From the NCBI GenBank assembly GCA_023897205.1, contig JAHWDD010000002.1, forward strand, positions 2,604,001-2,668,000: a stretch of 64,000 nucleotides of DNA. The letters are read 5' to 3'. This DNA comes from Exophiala sp. HKRS030. Lineage: Eukaryota > Ascomycota > Eurotiomycetes > Chaetothyriales > Herpotrichiellaceae. The position numbers and the translations under genes are program-made. Under the pieces are notes generated by a model. That model did not search any database and had not been told where the DNA came from. It saw only the letters and a list, made by a program, of their open reading frames with translations. This document shows positions 13,746 to 25,605 of this stretch, one piece after another; the first letter of the stretch is position 1; every line of letters begins with the position of its first letter.

Positions 13746-14699
13746 GTTGATAGGCTTCGCCAAAAGTTGAGACAGAAATCCAAGGGACAATTATATCTTT
13801 TGTGGCGGGAGGGTAGAGGAGCGCAGAGCAAGGAAGAGCGGCAGCTGAGTATGGGGGAGAAGGCAGGAAATCCGCAGAGAGGGTGACAGGGGAAGGCCAA
13901 AGAGGACGGGGTGATGGTAGAAGAAATAGCAGGAGATGTCGAAGTCTTGAAGTTTTTCAATGCCTCCCTCAACGAATTCCAAGAAGCGGTTGGCAAAGTC
14001 GACGGCGCTATGGGGTACGCAGACTTCACCCATGGGGAGCCGACGGGTGTGGAGAATAGCACGTTGGATGGATCTTGCCTAGATCTGTTCGTGTTAAGTA
14101 GCTTGTAAGAGGCGAATGAGTCCAGCTGCGCCAAGAAAAAGGCCATCGACGGTGACTGAATTCTAGGTGAAAGAAGATCAACAGACAGTCATTCATTTAT
14201 GGCCTGTTTCCACTTCTTGAGAACTGTGATCGTTAATACGGTCATGTTGTTTTGTCGTCGTGCTCCATCGTCTAAGGCCCAATCGTCCCACTTGGTCCTC
14301 GGCAACTCTATTCGCATACCTAGTATGGTCTAGCCTGATGCGGGCGATTGTTAGTGCTCGCGCTGTTCAGGTGATGGCCATGTGGACGGACTGGAACGGA
14401 CATGGAATACCCGTGTCATCTCGGTTTTGGTTGGAACATTGTCAGTTGTCAAAGGCTTCCCATAACAGGAGTTGTCCTATGCGCGTATATTTTGTCGAAC
14501 ATGTCAAGATAATCCAGTAGGGACTTCCTCTAGCCTTGTGCTCTCACCAATGAGCGGAAGACAATCTGTGCCGAGCCCGAAGCCGTGCAGGTGAATCGCG
14601 CTGGTCGAAAAGGCTGAATATCAGCTACGAGCGTCACGATAAGGGAATGGTCGAAACCGCCACCGACGTGGCTTCTGACTCGAATTCTTGGAGTGATGA
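13746..14699. other. Gene-free stretch
   Basis: Only short frames without recognisable features occur. The stretch includes the upstream region of the broken permease and the 3' side of the regulator gene. Confidence 0.5.
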
Positions 14700-16194
14700 T
14701 TAGACGGCCACCACGGGATTGCCTCTTTCCTCCCACTCCCTGGCAACAATGATCCAGTCTTGTTGAGGAGTCTGCCACAGCTCTTGCAAAAATGTTCGTA
14801 TCTTCGAGAAATGGCGAAAGCCTGTGCTGGCCGACATCAATCCACACGTGGTGGCGATAAAATGCTGTCGTTCAGGATGACGGCAGTTGCAGATGCCAGC
14901 AACGAAGAGCGGCCACGCAAGATTATGCATGATGGACTTCACATCGTGAAATTGGTTCAGTGACTGGAAAAGTTTATCAGCGTGATATTGTGCCGCCGGC
15001 CCAAGTTCGAGTTGAAGACGCTTGCATGCGTACAAAACCCCAGAATGATGGAAGATGTTAATGAACCGGACAAAATCCTCTTTAAACTGATGGCATCGTC
15101 CCTCCATCATCTGCCCGGCTGCCAGGAGGCTTGAGCCTCGCGCAAGCTCAAATTCATCCTCGAGCTCCTCTAGCAAGGCAACGGGATCTCGTGAGATGGT
15201 CTCGGTTTCCTGAAAAGACAGGGTCGTGATCTTATGGACCACCTGAAGGAACCGTCCGAGAACGACGTCGCCGCGTCCGAGTTCCGGCAGAATGACGGCC
15301 TGGATTTGCTCTGGATCGAACAACGTGGTGCACATGAGAACATCACATAGAGCAAGTTGATTTTTGAGGAATGCAAAGAGCTCTTCCGAGGGTGACCTCT
15401 TGAGAGATAACGTATGGAGCAGGATTCGAGCCGCCTGTCGGTGGAATCGCGCTCGTGGAAGTTCGGCTCCAAAGAGTGATTGATTGGCAAGCACTAGCAT
15501 GGAAGCCAAGGTCCCTTCAATCGAACCGTAAATGCCTTCCACCACCAAATTGTTTTCGACAACGTTCATTTGCCGTATATGTTCCGTAATCTGGGTGATG
15601 GCAGCCTCACACGCTGCAGATGAGAACTCCCGTCCGTAGTCTGGCTCTTGAGGCATGTGAGCTGCAGCAATAGCACAAATTGCGAGACGCAAGACCGGGT
15701 GATGCTTTGCCATGGGGACGACCAGGCGCCGGTATTCGTTCGCCTCGGAATCTAACCAGACCATCATTGGTGCAATGCTGGTAGCATAATAATCAAAGAA
15801 TTTCATGATAACAGAGTCGGAAAGCGTGAAAATTGTTGGATCTCGAGCCGGCTGAGCACTGATCTTCTCGGGAGACAAATCACTGAGCTGAGGCCTGCTG
15901 TTCCCACGAGTGTCCGGGTGGGGGATGACAGCTTGCAGCGTAGAGAGAGGCTTCGACGAAGGACGTGAGGTCGACGACGTCGTAGCCCAGCGAAGCCGCA
16001 AGCCATAACCCGGGCATTCCATGCCCTTGCTGGAGCACTTCTTGCAGGTTGGTAACGCTCTATCACATAAGATGCGCCGCTGCGCACATGTGCGGCAACC
16101 TGGACATATGGGTCAATCTCAAGGATTCTCACTCTGCAGGCCAGTGTCGCACAGTACCTTTTTCAGCAACTTGGGGAGACGTTGTACGGCTCAT
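14700..16194 (-). CDS. Zn2Cys6 transcription factor
   Basis: This is a nuclear regulator with a binuclear zinc cluster at its N-terminus. Exon 1 (16194-16158) encodes a 12-residue leader; exon 2 (16099-14700) supplies the rest, for 478 residues. Joined, the cluster reads C-RT-C-AQRRIL-C-DRALPT-C-KK-C-SSKGME-C, an exact CX2CX6CX6CX2CX6C. The basic/linker region is followed by a fungal-specific regulatory domain beginning near FFDYYATSIAPMMVWLD (about residue 120) and running to the end. It belongs to the loose family of pathway-specific activators of fungal clusters. It sits at the upstream end of the amine oxidase, permease and oxygenase run on the same strand and is the most likely local regulator, by inference. 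Confidence 0.9.
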
Positions 16195-16616
16195 TTCGCC
16201 GTTTTACGAAGGCGCCCACCACGGAATGTATTATCATAGTCTGTGCGGGCGTAAAATTCGATAGCATCACCGACTGCACAAAGGCCAGTGGGACTACGGA
16301 TTGCATTGGCCTCGACAAAGACGTCGAGGGATCGAACCGATTCTCGACAGCAAGACAAAATCCGCTGTCACAATAAAGTTCTCGAAGGACGAAAGATGAG
16401 TACTTCTCAATTGGAGGGGGGAAGGTGAGGGGAAACTTACTGTAGCTTTTTGTATCGGGCACATAATGGATCCATGAAGTCCCAGTCTCCCGTGCCTCGG
16501 GAAGTGGCTACGAGTCTCCACGGTTCATGACCGATACTGTGGGATAGCTCAACATTCATATAAATGTCAACAATAATCTCATTGCATGCTAATTCGTATA
16601 CTGCAACTTCATCAAC
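16195..16616. other. Intergenic stretch
   Basis: A 422-base spacer between two minus-strand regulator genes. No gene or clear site is visible. Confidence 0.5.
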
Positions 16617-18153
16617 TTAGGAAACAGATTCGAAAATTGTTTTCCCAGGTGCGTCATGTAGTATGTCGATCCAAAGGAAGGACTTGAGACTCGGGCGTAG
16701 CTGTGGCCACGACCAGCCATTATTCGTGCCAATATTCTCTCTCAGCTTGGATTTGATCCATGCAGAGTCATCTGTGTCAGAGGCAAAGATGGAGATTTTA
16801 CCAATCATGAGAAGCCACAACGAAACCTGAGAAGGGTCTCCTTGCAGCTGAGTGTTGACGTCCTCAAAACAAGTCTTGTAGTTTTCACAAAGGTAACTAT
16901 TCGGAAGATGAATTCCCCGTCGCTCCAGGAAAGAATGTGAGCAGAATGCAAGCATACCGAGACGAATCGCTTCGTTGATCGGGTTGGTTGGAAAGTTCAT
17001 TCCCAGAAGGGCGTACATCACTGAGCCCATGGTGTTTAAGAGGATTTGGTCGCTGAGCTTGATATTCTTCTCCGCCACTGAGTTTACTAGATAACAGAAG
17101 TTGCTCATAGTGTCCCACAGTTCGGCTAATTTCTCGTCTGTTTTAAAATGTGTGTGTTTATCCTTGACGTTGGGGGATTCGTAATTCAGGCAACGAACGG
17201 TTGGTGGAGAGGACTTCGTCTGTAGTTGATATTTGATAGATTGTAAAGGCTGCGTGAAGTCAAAGACTGGTTTTGTTCCTTTGTGAATTGCAATGCTGAG
17301 GTCGCACCTGAATAAGATCAGCCATAGACCACCAGGTATCACAGTTTCCAATGGATGAGTGAATGCCAGGACTCTTGCTAACCTTATTAACTCGGTGAGA
17401 AGTTTAGGAGTATTTTGAAAAGCAGCAATGCCTCCTCGCAGGTTGACAATCGTGCAAAGACCTTCCAAGTGTCTCTTAGCGGTAATATGATCGCCATTTA
17501 AATGTGCAATGTGTGCCAGAGTTAAGATGATCAGTATTGTGGGATTAGAAAGAGATTCCGGTTCGTTTTCATCTGAAATCGAAAGCCTCTCGCGAAGGAG
17601 CTGAATTGTCTTCAACATCTGCATCGACGACCGTTTACTGGAGCGACCCGAAACCAAATCCAAGTATGCTTGAGCTCCAAACATTACGGCATTAAGATAG
17701 GCAGGATCGTATGTCAACGGATCGAACATTGATCTGTCTTTTACGTTGAAATCAAAGCATCTCTCTAAGGGAAAGAAAATCTGTTTCGAGGTGGAGGTGA
17801 CTTCAAAGGCCAGCACCATTAGTTTCTCAGCACATCTTACATTATATTCTGCCAGATACATTAGGGCGCGGTCACTTACATTTCAAAACTTCCCATAGCG
17901 TAGATGGCTCTACTGAATCGGCAAACCGTAACAGAGACAATTCTGAGCCAAGCCGATTGGGAACTGAGGAAGCAGGCTCCAGGTCTAGCACTTGTTGGAC
18001 TGGTCTTGAGACTGAGATTGGAACAACCGTCTTGGGTTTTCGTCTGCTATGCAAGATTTTTCCGCGATTCTTCCCCAGCATGCAATGGCTCCTGATCAAC
18101 TTACGCATTTCAGGATCCGTTTTCGCCATGCTGGTGGAGATGACGAATGGCAT
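16617..18153 (-). CDS. Fungal transcription factor-like protein (PF11951 type)
   Basis: The N-terminus MPFVISTSMAKTDPEMRKL and the following RSHCMLGKNRGK are typical of the large fungal family that has the 'fungal specific transcription factor domain 2' but often lacks a zinc cluster. An intron must join the first exon (18153 to about 17886) to the second. The best choice keeps the frame with donor GTAAGT and an acceptor near 17807, giving FTSTSKQIFFPLERCFDF. The helical domain then runs through LDLVSGRSSKRS, the HIAHLNGDHITAKRHLEGL stretch and RGG to the end, for about 480 residues. There is no Cys-rich DNA-binding motif, so DNA binding is uncertain. It lies in tandem with the Zn2Cys6 gene and next to the NmrA-like gene. 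Confidence 0.8.
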
Positions 18154-18937
18154 CCCTGGCGCTGATTGACGAGCGAAAGGTCAAATCAATCGCCTAGGAA
18201 ATGAGATAACCGCAAACTCACCCGAAGTATCCCTGTCGTTAGCCATGCTGCTACCATGGTAGTCAGAAAATTCTGATGCAGCGTCAAAGCTTCACCTAAC
18301 ACCCTGACGAAAACACCGTTGCGGAACCATTCGGACTTTCAAACCGGGTAGGCTCTGTTCACCAAAAGAGCCGGACACATAACACAGCTCTGAAAGAAAC
18401 GTTCAAAATGGGACGAAATACTGTACACGCAGAATCTTCTAAACGGATGAAGTTCTTGTCGAAAGCTTTGCCGGCGGAGAGATTTAGCGTGCTTGAGATT
18501 GTTTCCCGCTTTAAGAATAGCGCGAGCTGCTCTCGAGGCCACCATCCAATTACCTCCCTCACACTCCTGCGCTGTGGGTATGAATTCTTTCTTGAAGACA
18601 TACGTTGAGTACATTCTTGATTGCCGATGCACATCCGGTCTGGAAATAGGCATCAATGTACTCTTCCGCAACGCAAGTGAAGGAGTAGTACGAAACCTTG
18701 TTTCATTCCGCTCTTCGCGGCAGGTCTGTCTCCTATGGTATGCTTTAGAGACGGCCCAGATGGCGCTGGCTGAACTATTGTTCTCGGTTGCGAGTAAATG
18801 CACAGAAACTATATAAGTGGCAGCATTTGCTTCTCAATCTGACCTTTATCAACATTCCTTCTTGACGGTGACTCTTCGAAAAATCTTCCACCAGGCTTTC
18901 AATACCAGACTTAGTACTTTCCACCTGGAAATTCAAC
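18154..18937. other. Divergent intergenic region
   Basis: These 784 bases separate the minus-strand regulator-like gene from the plus-strand NmrA-like gene and must hold both promoters. Frames within it show no domain signature. Confidence 0.5.
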
Positions 18938-19876
18938 ATGGCTGCTCCAAAGGTTATAGTATTTGGACCGTCTGGAGCGGTTGGGTCGGCCACCGCACGG
19001 ACTGCCCACGAACTCGGAGCAAGGGTGGTACTGGCGATGCGGGACACGAAAAAGCCCATCCCAGGCCTCGACGAGGCAAAGGTGAAAGATGGCAGTTTCG
19101 AGAGAGTACAAGCCGATCTACACAGCCCCGACTCTGTACGCGACGCTGTAACTAGCACTCAAGCAACCCGTGCGTTCATTTACATCGCCCACCGCTCACC
19201 CGACAACATGAAGTCCACCATTCAGGCACTCAAGTCAGCCGGTATCGACCTGGTGGTATTGCTCAGCAGCTTCACCATCCAAGGTGAGCCAGAGGATGTG
19301 AAACCTAGTGAGGTTATACCCTACCTACACGCTCAAGTCGAGATCAGTTTGAAAGAGGTGTTTGGCCCAGGCGGATACATCGCGGCCAGACCAGGTTCAT
19401 TTGCCAGCAACACAATACAGTACAAGGCAGGACTTGAGAGCGGGTCGGTCAAGATTTTCGCACCAGATGCTACGATCGATGCAATTGCTCAAGAGGACAT
19501 TGGGAGGGCCTGTGGCACGGTTCTTGTGAAAGGGCCGCTGGACGAAAACACCCCGGCCATGTATCTGTACGGGCCACAATTGATCTCCCAAGCGGACTGC
19601 GTCAAGACACTCGCAAAGGTATTGGGCAAGAATCCTACCGTTGAAACGATGGGGAGCGAGGAAGCATACAAGATGTTTACAGAACAGCGTCGCTGGCCTG
19701 CGCCTCTCGCGGACTACATGATCAGACAATCGGGGGCCGTAGACCCGGCACGCGGTCTGGTTTGTGGCTATCCAGTCGGCCCTGAGCAGCTGTCGAGTGT
19801 CGAGAAATACACTGGCAAGAAAGCAATTACGTTTGAGGAATGGGTAGAACAGAACAAGCAGATGTTTATCTCTTGA
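18938..19876 (+). CDS. NmrA-like NAD(P)-binding protein
   Basis: A single 312-residue exon. The glycine-rich dinucleotide motif GPSGAVG near residue 10 and the general layout place it in the NmrA/HSCARG branch of atypical short-chain dehydrogenases. These either sense NAD(P) redox state or reduce small molecules such as phenylcoumaran or isoflavone-type compounds. The active-site YxxxK of classical SDRs is not apparent. The C-terminal part (EEWVEQNK) is typical of the family. It is divergent from the regulator pair and 680 bp upstream of a co-directional P450, so it may work in the same pathway. The substrate is unknown. Confidence 0.85.
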   Translation: MAAPKVIVFGPSGAVGSATARTAHELGARVVLAMRDTKKPIPGLDEAKVKDGSFERVQADLHSPDSVRDAVTSTQATRAFIYIAHRSPDNMKSTIQALKSAGIDLVVLLSSFTIQGEPEDVKPSEVIPYLHAQVEISLKEVFGPGGYIAARPGSFASNTIQYKAGLESGSVKIFAPDATIDAIAQEDIGRACGTVLVKGPLDENTPAMYLYGPQLISQADCVKTLAKVLGKNPTVETMGSEEAYKMFTEQRRWPAPLADYMIRQSGAVDPARGLVCGYPVGPEQLSSVEKYTGKKAITFEEWVEQNKQMFIS

Positions 19877-20556
19877 TAGCTGCAGAAAACATGACATGCC
19901 CAGTTAATGTTTTCCCTGATCGGTCCACGGGAAATCTCGGCCGTCGCTGTATGTTCTCGCACGGCTTGCAGAAAATAAGTAAATGTCATTACAATATTAG
20001 ACGAGGTCTAGACTGCCTAGACTGTCTAGACAATTGTTAACACAAAATTCATTAAATACATTAATTAACTGAGCATATTAAAACCTTTCATTTAGCTGAT
20101 TTCATTAACTTATAAACATTATGGATAATACATTAATACTAAATCTCAAAAGTTTTGGTTCGGTATAGGGATAACTTTGAGTAGTTAATTATACAAAGAT
20201 TCGTACTATATGGCATAATCCTGCACTATACGGTGTTAGGTACAGGTATTCTACGCTAATTGTAATGTAGCTATTAGTGCTAGTATCCCGAAGCTACCAA
20301 CTGAGATTTTAGACTATACCCGGTTGGGCCGGTCCGCTGCCCTTAGCATTGATCGCCCCTCACAGTCTTATGCACCTTGGACGATAGTGTTATCGGTTGC
20401 ATGGACAATCGCCGTCCATTTCCCATTTCCTCAAAAAGAGAGCTGTTTAGTTTGTCCACACCCTCTCTCTCCATCCTGAAACGCTCTTCGTTTCTTCTCC
20501 CTCCCATCATTTCCCACAAGCTGGGGGGCCGAACAAATCGAGATCCCTGTCACTTC
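19877..20556. other. Intergenic stretch with AT-rich block and CTAGACTG repeat
   Basis: Bases 20006-20031 contain three near-perfect copies of CTAGACTG in tandem. From about 20032 to 20300 the sequence is AT-rich. The P450 promoter should lie in the pyrimidine-rich stretch 20400-20550. Confidence 0.55.
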
Positions 20557-22607
20557 ATGTCAACCATGGCTGTCCCATCAAGTTTTGATTCACTCGCCCA
20601 AACGATTGCCTCGTTCGGCATCGTCCAAGGCTGTGTCACTTTGGTGCTGGCAATCTCTGCATGGGTGGTGCTACATGCCACCTACAACGTCTATTTCCAT
20701 CCATTGGCTGCCTTCCCGGGCCCTCGACTTGCAGCTGCCACGAGTTTGTACAAGGCATACATCGACGTCGTTGCGAAGACGGGCTTTGTACAGGCTCTGG
20801 AGAAGTTACATGCTCAATACGGTAGTCATTAGCCAACTCTCTCTGCGACAGTATCTGACCGGCTATCCACAGGAAACGTAGTGAGGGTGGGTCCTAACGA
20901 GGTATGTGTTGGAAGATTGTTTTTTGTGCCTCTTCAAATCGGTGTAACTCTGGTGCACAGCTGCACTTTTCTAACCCCGAAGTCTACCACGAGATCTACA
21001 ATGCCAACAACCGATGGGACAAGGAGAAGAACCTGTATCATAGCTTCGGCGAAGACAGGTCATCCTTTGGGTTTCTCGAGTACAAAGACGCCAAACCGAG
21101 AAAGGACGTCCTGGCCCGCGTCTTTTCGAAGAAGGCAATCACCGAGGCTGAAGGTCTCGTGAGGGAAAAGGTGAGTGGCTAAATAAAGGTAGATGGAGGG
21201 GAGAAGACGTGAACTGACATGGTCCAAGGTTATTGCACTGTGCGAATCCTTCCGTCGCCATACGGACAGCCCAGTCAATTTGTTCTATGCCTTCCGCTGC
21301 ATGTCGATTGATGTCATTACCTGTCAGTATGACTTGTCTCTTGGTATCTTGTGCTAATACGCAGGGGGTAGATTTGTGTTTCGGTAACTCGGTGGACGCT
21401 GTCAATGCCCCCGATCATGCGGCACCTATCATCCTAGCCTTGGATGCTTCGTTGCCAGTGTTTCCCGCCTTCAAGCATTCGTCCATGTACAAGAACATGA
21501 TCATCCACTGCCCGCCTAACATTTCCAAGGTCATCAGTCCCCAAACTGCGGGTCTGGTCGACCTTCAACAGGTCAGATGCGCCCGCCAATAAACCGATCG
21601 AGTGAATTTCGTGCTGAATCAATGCAGGAGCTTAAGAGGGAGATTAACAACGTCACCAGCAATCCCGAAAACTTGAAGAAGCTACCACACTCGACGACAA
21701 TCTATCATGAGCTTCTGAAGCCAGAATCGAATCCCGGAGGCCAGGTTCCAAGTGCTGGAAGTTTGTACGAGGAGTCGCAGGCTTTGATGTTTGGTGGTGC
21801 AGACACGACAGGCACAACACTAATGCATGGAAGCTTCTACGTCATGACGAAGTCAGACGTGCGTAAGAAGCTCATTGCGGAACTTCATGAAGCTTGGCCA
21901 GATCTGGATCAGCCACCGTCGTTGGCAACCTTGGAGAAACTCCCGTACCTGGTGAGTCGACATGATCGATTGTCGACGAGGGCTGGCTAACCATAGAATA
22001 CAGACGGCAGTACTCAAAGAATCCCTCCGAATGAGTCCCGGTGTCGCTTCGCCGCTACCGAGACATGTGCCTCAGGCCGGGGCAAACATCGACGGCAGAT
22101 ATATACCAGGACGTGTATGGTTTCCCCCGCGCGATGGAAAATATCTGTCTCCCCAATGCTGATTCGCGATGACAGACCGTTGTGGAAATGAGCAGTCATT
22201 TTGTGCACCGTAACGCAGATATTTTTGAGCAACCCAACGAATTCAAGCCTGACAGATGGCTCGGTGCGGATGGGAAGAAGCTGGAGAGATGGCTCGTCAG
22301 CTTTTCCCGAGGCCCGCGTAGCTGTCTCGGCCTGAAGTAAGCCGTCATATCTGCCCCTGGCTCCCCGGCCAATACTGATCATCGTCTAGTCTGGCATGGG
22401 CAGAGCTGTACCTGACTTTTGCATACGTCTTTCGAGAATTCAACCTCGAGATCGACCCTTCAAGGTATGCAACCATAAAGATACAATGGACTGATGAGAT
22501 ACTGACAAAGAGATGACAGCCCGAAAGAACTCAAGTGGCGCGATTGTTTCCTCCCTGAGTATCTTGGACCACATCTGAAAGCGAACATGACCCCAGTGAC
22601 GGCGTGA
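20557..22607 (+). CDS. Cytochrome P450 monooxygenase
   Basis: This is a membrane-anchored microsomal P450 of about 500 residues. A hydrophobic segment near residues 20-42 precedes the proline-rich turn FPGPRLAAAT. About nine short introns can be spliced so that the frame stays open throughout. Landmarks are the I-helix oxygen-binding stretch FGGADTTGTT, the K-helix ExxR in KESLRMSPG, the PDRW region and the heme-thiolate loop FSRGPRSCLGL with the ligand Cys. The run DVITYLCFG and overall layout resemble fungal families related to CYP58 and benzoate- or trichodiene-oxygenase-like enzymes, but I cannot assign a family firmly. It lies co-directional with and downstream of the NmrA-like gene, at the edge of the catabolic run. 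Confidence 0.9.
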
Positions 22608-22909
22608 CAACTTCGTCCGCAATCGACAAACAGAACCAAGACATGACTAAATCTACACAGAGGACAAGAATGGACAAGGAAAGGAAGACTGAAGATACTC
22701 GTGTAGTAATGCGGAAGATTTGTTAGGCCGCGATGGAAAAGGCCGCAAAGTACATACAAAAGTCTTTGACTTTATCAGGCCCTGACGATAATGCTAATAG
22801 TGGGCGACCAAATTGATGTTCCTGGAGTATTGATGTTCCTGGAGATACCCAAATTGCGATACAAGAAATCATTTCTTCCAAGATATCCAAAAAAAAGCTG
22901 AACATTTGT

Positions 22910-23311
22910 CTAAGATGTGGCCGTCTTCTTTGTGATATCGGCGCTGCCCAGATGGGTGTGACCAAAACTGGTTCCATACTTTAGACCAAACCCAAACATG
23001 CGATCCATGCCAATATGCGCGAGCCAACTGAGGGCTATTCCGGTAAGGACCTTGTTGTTTCGTGCCAATGCTGTGCAAAGCAGCAATATCGGAGGTGTTT
23101 CGGTGTGGACAGTGTTGTATAGAGCGGCACCAGCGGTAGTGTTGGCCAGGTAGCCCGCCATGCCCAGATCTGGAACGAGTAGTAGACCGGCAAAAGCCCA
23201 CCAGGATTGTCCGAGTCGCGAATATGCCCAAATTGTCGAGCCGAAGATACAGGCACCTTCAAGTCGCAGTAGCAGTCGTGGCCATGTCTTTACAACGCCA
23301 TCATCCGACAT
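22910..23311 (-). CDS. DUF4260 family small membrane protein
   Basis: An intronless 133-residue protein with three or four hydrophobic segments. The pattern DLGMAGYL, GAALYNTVH and LAHIGMDRMFGFGLKY followed by F-x-HTHLG matches the DUF4260 family, found in bacteria and fungi. The family has no assigned function. Length equals the usual family length and the ATG at 23311 is the natural start. Confidence 0.8.
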   Translation of the reverse strand: MSDDGVVKTWPRLLLRLEGACIFGSTIWAYSRLGQSWWAFAGLLLVPDLGMAGYLANTTAGAALYNTVHTETPPILLLCTALARNNKVLTGIALSWLAHIGMDRMFGFGLKYGTSFGHTHLGSADITKKTATS

Positions 23312-24026
23312 GATGAGGTAAGATGATAGAGGGAATGTGAATCGTACAAAATATCTATTCGAGATTCTTCAGTGTTTATCATCTACGGTCAGATGGTGAT
23401 CGAAGAAGGAATAGCAAATGATAAAGAAGGAAGTACTCCGTACATCCCCCATATATATCCTCGGATACGAATACGACGATTATGGAATCGACGCACGGTT
23501 CTTTTGTGGCTTTTGGGGCTTTTCGGGGCTCTGAGTACAGCGGCGGCGGTATCAATTCCTCCGCCCGGGCACGACCAGTCATTATCTCCAGAGTGTATTG
23601 AATCTCCCTACCTTGGGCTTTTTTCTTGATGCTGCGGTGGCTTGTGTCCATCATGATGATTTTCGTATCAAGATGTTAAGATCAGAGCAGCAAATCTAGT
23701 GCTGTACTGCATGTTTACAACCTGGTGAGTGAGTAAACGTTGGACGAAACCATGATCTGGACGATGGCTTCGCTAGTGGCCAAGCCCCCCGAATTCTGAC
23801 CTCAGAGACCGCCGCGTAGGCAGCATCATTTTGAGTACATGGCTTCATCCCGAGTGGAATACAGTGACAATTCTACTGAACATTTTCGACTCTTTCGACT
23901 AGCAGAAAAAGGATCCCGCGACGACTCAATCTGCCGTTACTGATCACTGCTGAACTAGGATCTCATCTCATCTTCCCGTCTCAGCTACATCTCTTCATGT
24001 CACCATTCCCGGCTTCACAATAAACA
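23312..24026. other. Gene-free stretch
   Basis: A 715-base divergent region between the DUF4260 gene and the next plus-strand gene. It contains one copy of the recurring motif TACTCCGT (about 23434). No gene is visible. Confidence 0.5.
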
Positions 24027-24674
24027 ATGGACTTTGCGCCGTACCAAGATGAATCTCCAGAGATGTGAGTTGTTTTCTGCTAAGAACCGTCTGGTACGAT
24101 CTTTTGATCCTAACTGACATGCTTTCTCTCTAGAGAACGTGCTCTATCTCCCCCTCCTGCTAAGAGCAGGCCGTCTCTCGACTCTCAAAGAGTGCGATCT
24201 CCTCCTCCACCTCAAAGCCGACCATCGCAGCCTCCCTCGAGAACCATATCAGAAGTTGCACCACACCCGCAAAGAGCTTTCGGGAATAATAATAATGCCT
24301 TTGCTTCTTCGCAGCAAGAGCGGGGACAGAGTTTGGAGGCCTTCGAGACGAGCTTGCCTATCAGGTTGGACTATGAAGCCTGCCTGGCATACCTTCTACT
24401 TCCACCTGCCGGAGGGGTGTTTCTTCTCATCTTCGAACACAAGAGCGACTACGTTCGTTTCCACGCATGGCAATCGAGCATGCTATTCGCCGTCATCTTC
24501 GTTTTACACCTCATTCTCGCGTGGTCCAGCGTACTCTCGTGGATGCTCTTCACGGTCGACCTGTTGCTGATTGGTTTTTTGGCTATGCATGCTTATCGGG
24601 ATGTCGATACCTTGGATCACTACGAGGTCCCATTCTTCGGGCGTTTGGCGAATTCCTTTGTGGATGATGAGTGA
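24027..24674 (+). CDS. UPF0132/Tic20-like membrane protein
   Basis: Exon 1 (24027-24064) encodes MDFAPYQDESPEI and exon 2 (24134-24674) the rest, about 192 residues. The first 85 residues are proline- and serine-rich and disordered. The C-terminal part starts with YEACLAYLLLPPAGGVFLLIFE and has about three membrane segments ending in DVDTLDHYEVPFFGRLA. This layout matches the UPF0132 (DUF4870/Tic20-like) domain. Fungal homologues are uncharacterised membrane proteins. Confidence 0.75.
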
Positions 24675-25605
24675 GCATCGATTGCATCCAGTCGATTTAC
24701 TGCCAGGACCCCTCCAGAAGACAAAGCGTTGAGAAATAATTAGTCAAGAGAAGGCTTTTTCGGACAACCTGTATAATATCCTTCTCAAAGAGTACGAGAT
24801 CTAATCGGCAGATGGTGCTTATCCAAGAAGAGATGGGTGAAACTACGGACTTTTAACAAAATTGTACAAGCCGCCCAGATCGATTCAGCCATCGTCAAAC
24901 TGATTACACGTGAGATCCCAGTGCCAAAGTGGGATATTGTTGAGGACGGCTTGGAACCACCATACGTCGACATTACAGAATCTGCTGGGCAGGCGTGCCT
25001 CTCTCCATCGAGTCATTGAAGCCTCTCAGACAAGGCCACAATTCTCACTCCGATGCCATCCAGAAACACAATACGCAGCAAATGTTGATGGGTCAGTTAA
25101 CTTCGCAAAACGCAGCCTTGGGGGCAAATTCCGGCTCAGTTGTACAAGTATTGGTGCCGTGGTTGTGTAGATTACCCTCCACCTCCGGCGGCTTCTTCCT
25201 TTCCCGGGCGTCTGGCAGACAACCTGGAAAACGATTTCTGCAGTAGAAAGGTATCCGGGAAGGGAGATGCAACTCTTTATTCAAATAATAATTATAATAA
25301 TAATGCATTGTACCGATAAAAACCATGACAATGTGCTGTTGGTGCTGGGAATAACATCGGCCTGTTTCGAAACTGCGCCACTTGTTGCTGGGGCGACGAG
25401 TCTGTTTGGGGAGTTGACCGACTTTGTCACTCCAGGACCGTGTTCAATGTAGGCCAGTTCCTTTCTCAAGACCAGAGTGCACAGACATACAGCCATTTAC
25501 CTGCGACCTCTGTCATATCAGTTATCCATATGTGATCGCAGCCATCATAAACCCAAATTATTGTCGCACTCTCTACAGTAACAGAATCGAACGACGCAGG
25601 GCATA
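24675..25605. other. Gene-free stretch
   Basis: No gene is visible in these 931 bases. A short AT-only simple repeat (ATA/ATT) lies at 25285-25305. The last part should be the promoter of the F-BAR gene. Confidence 0.5.
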
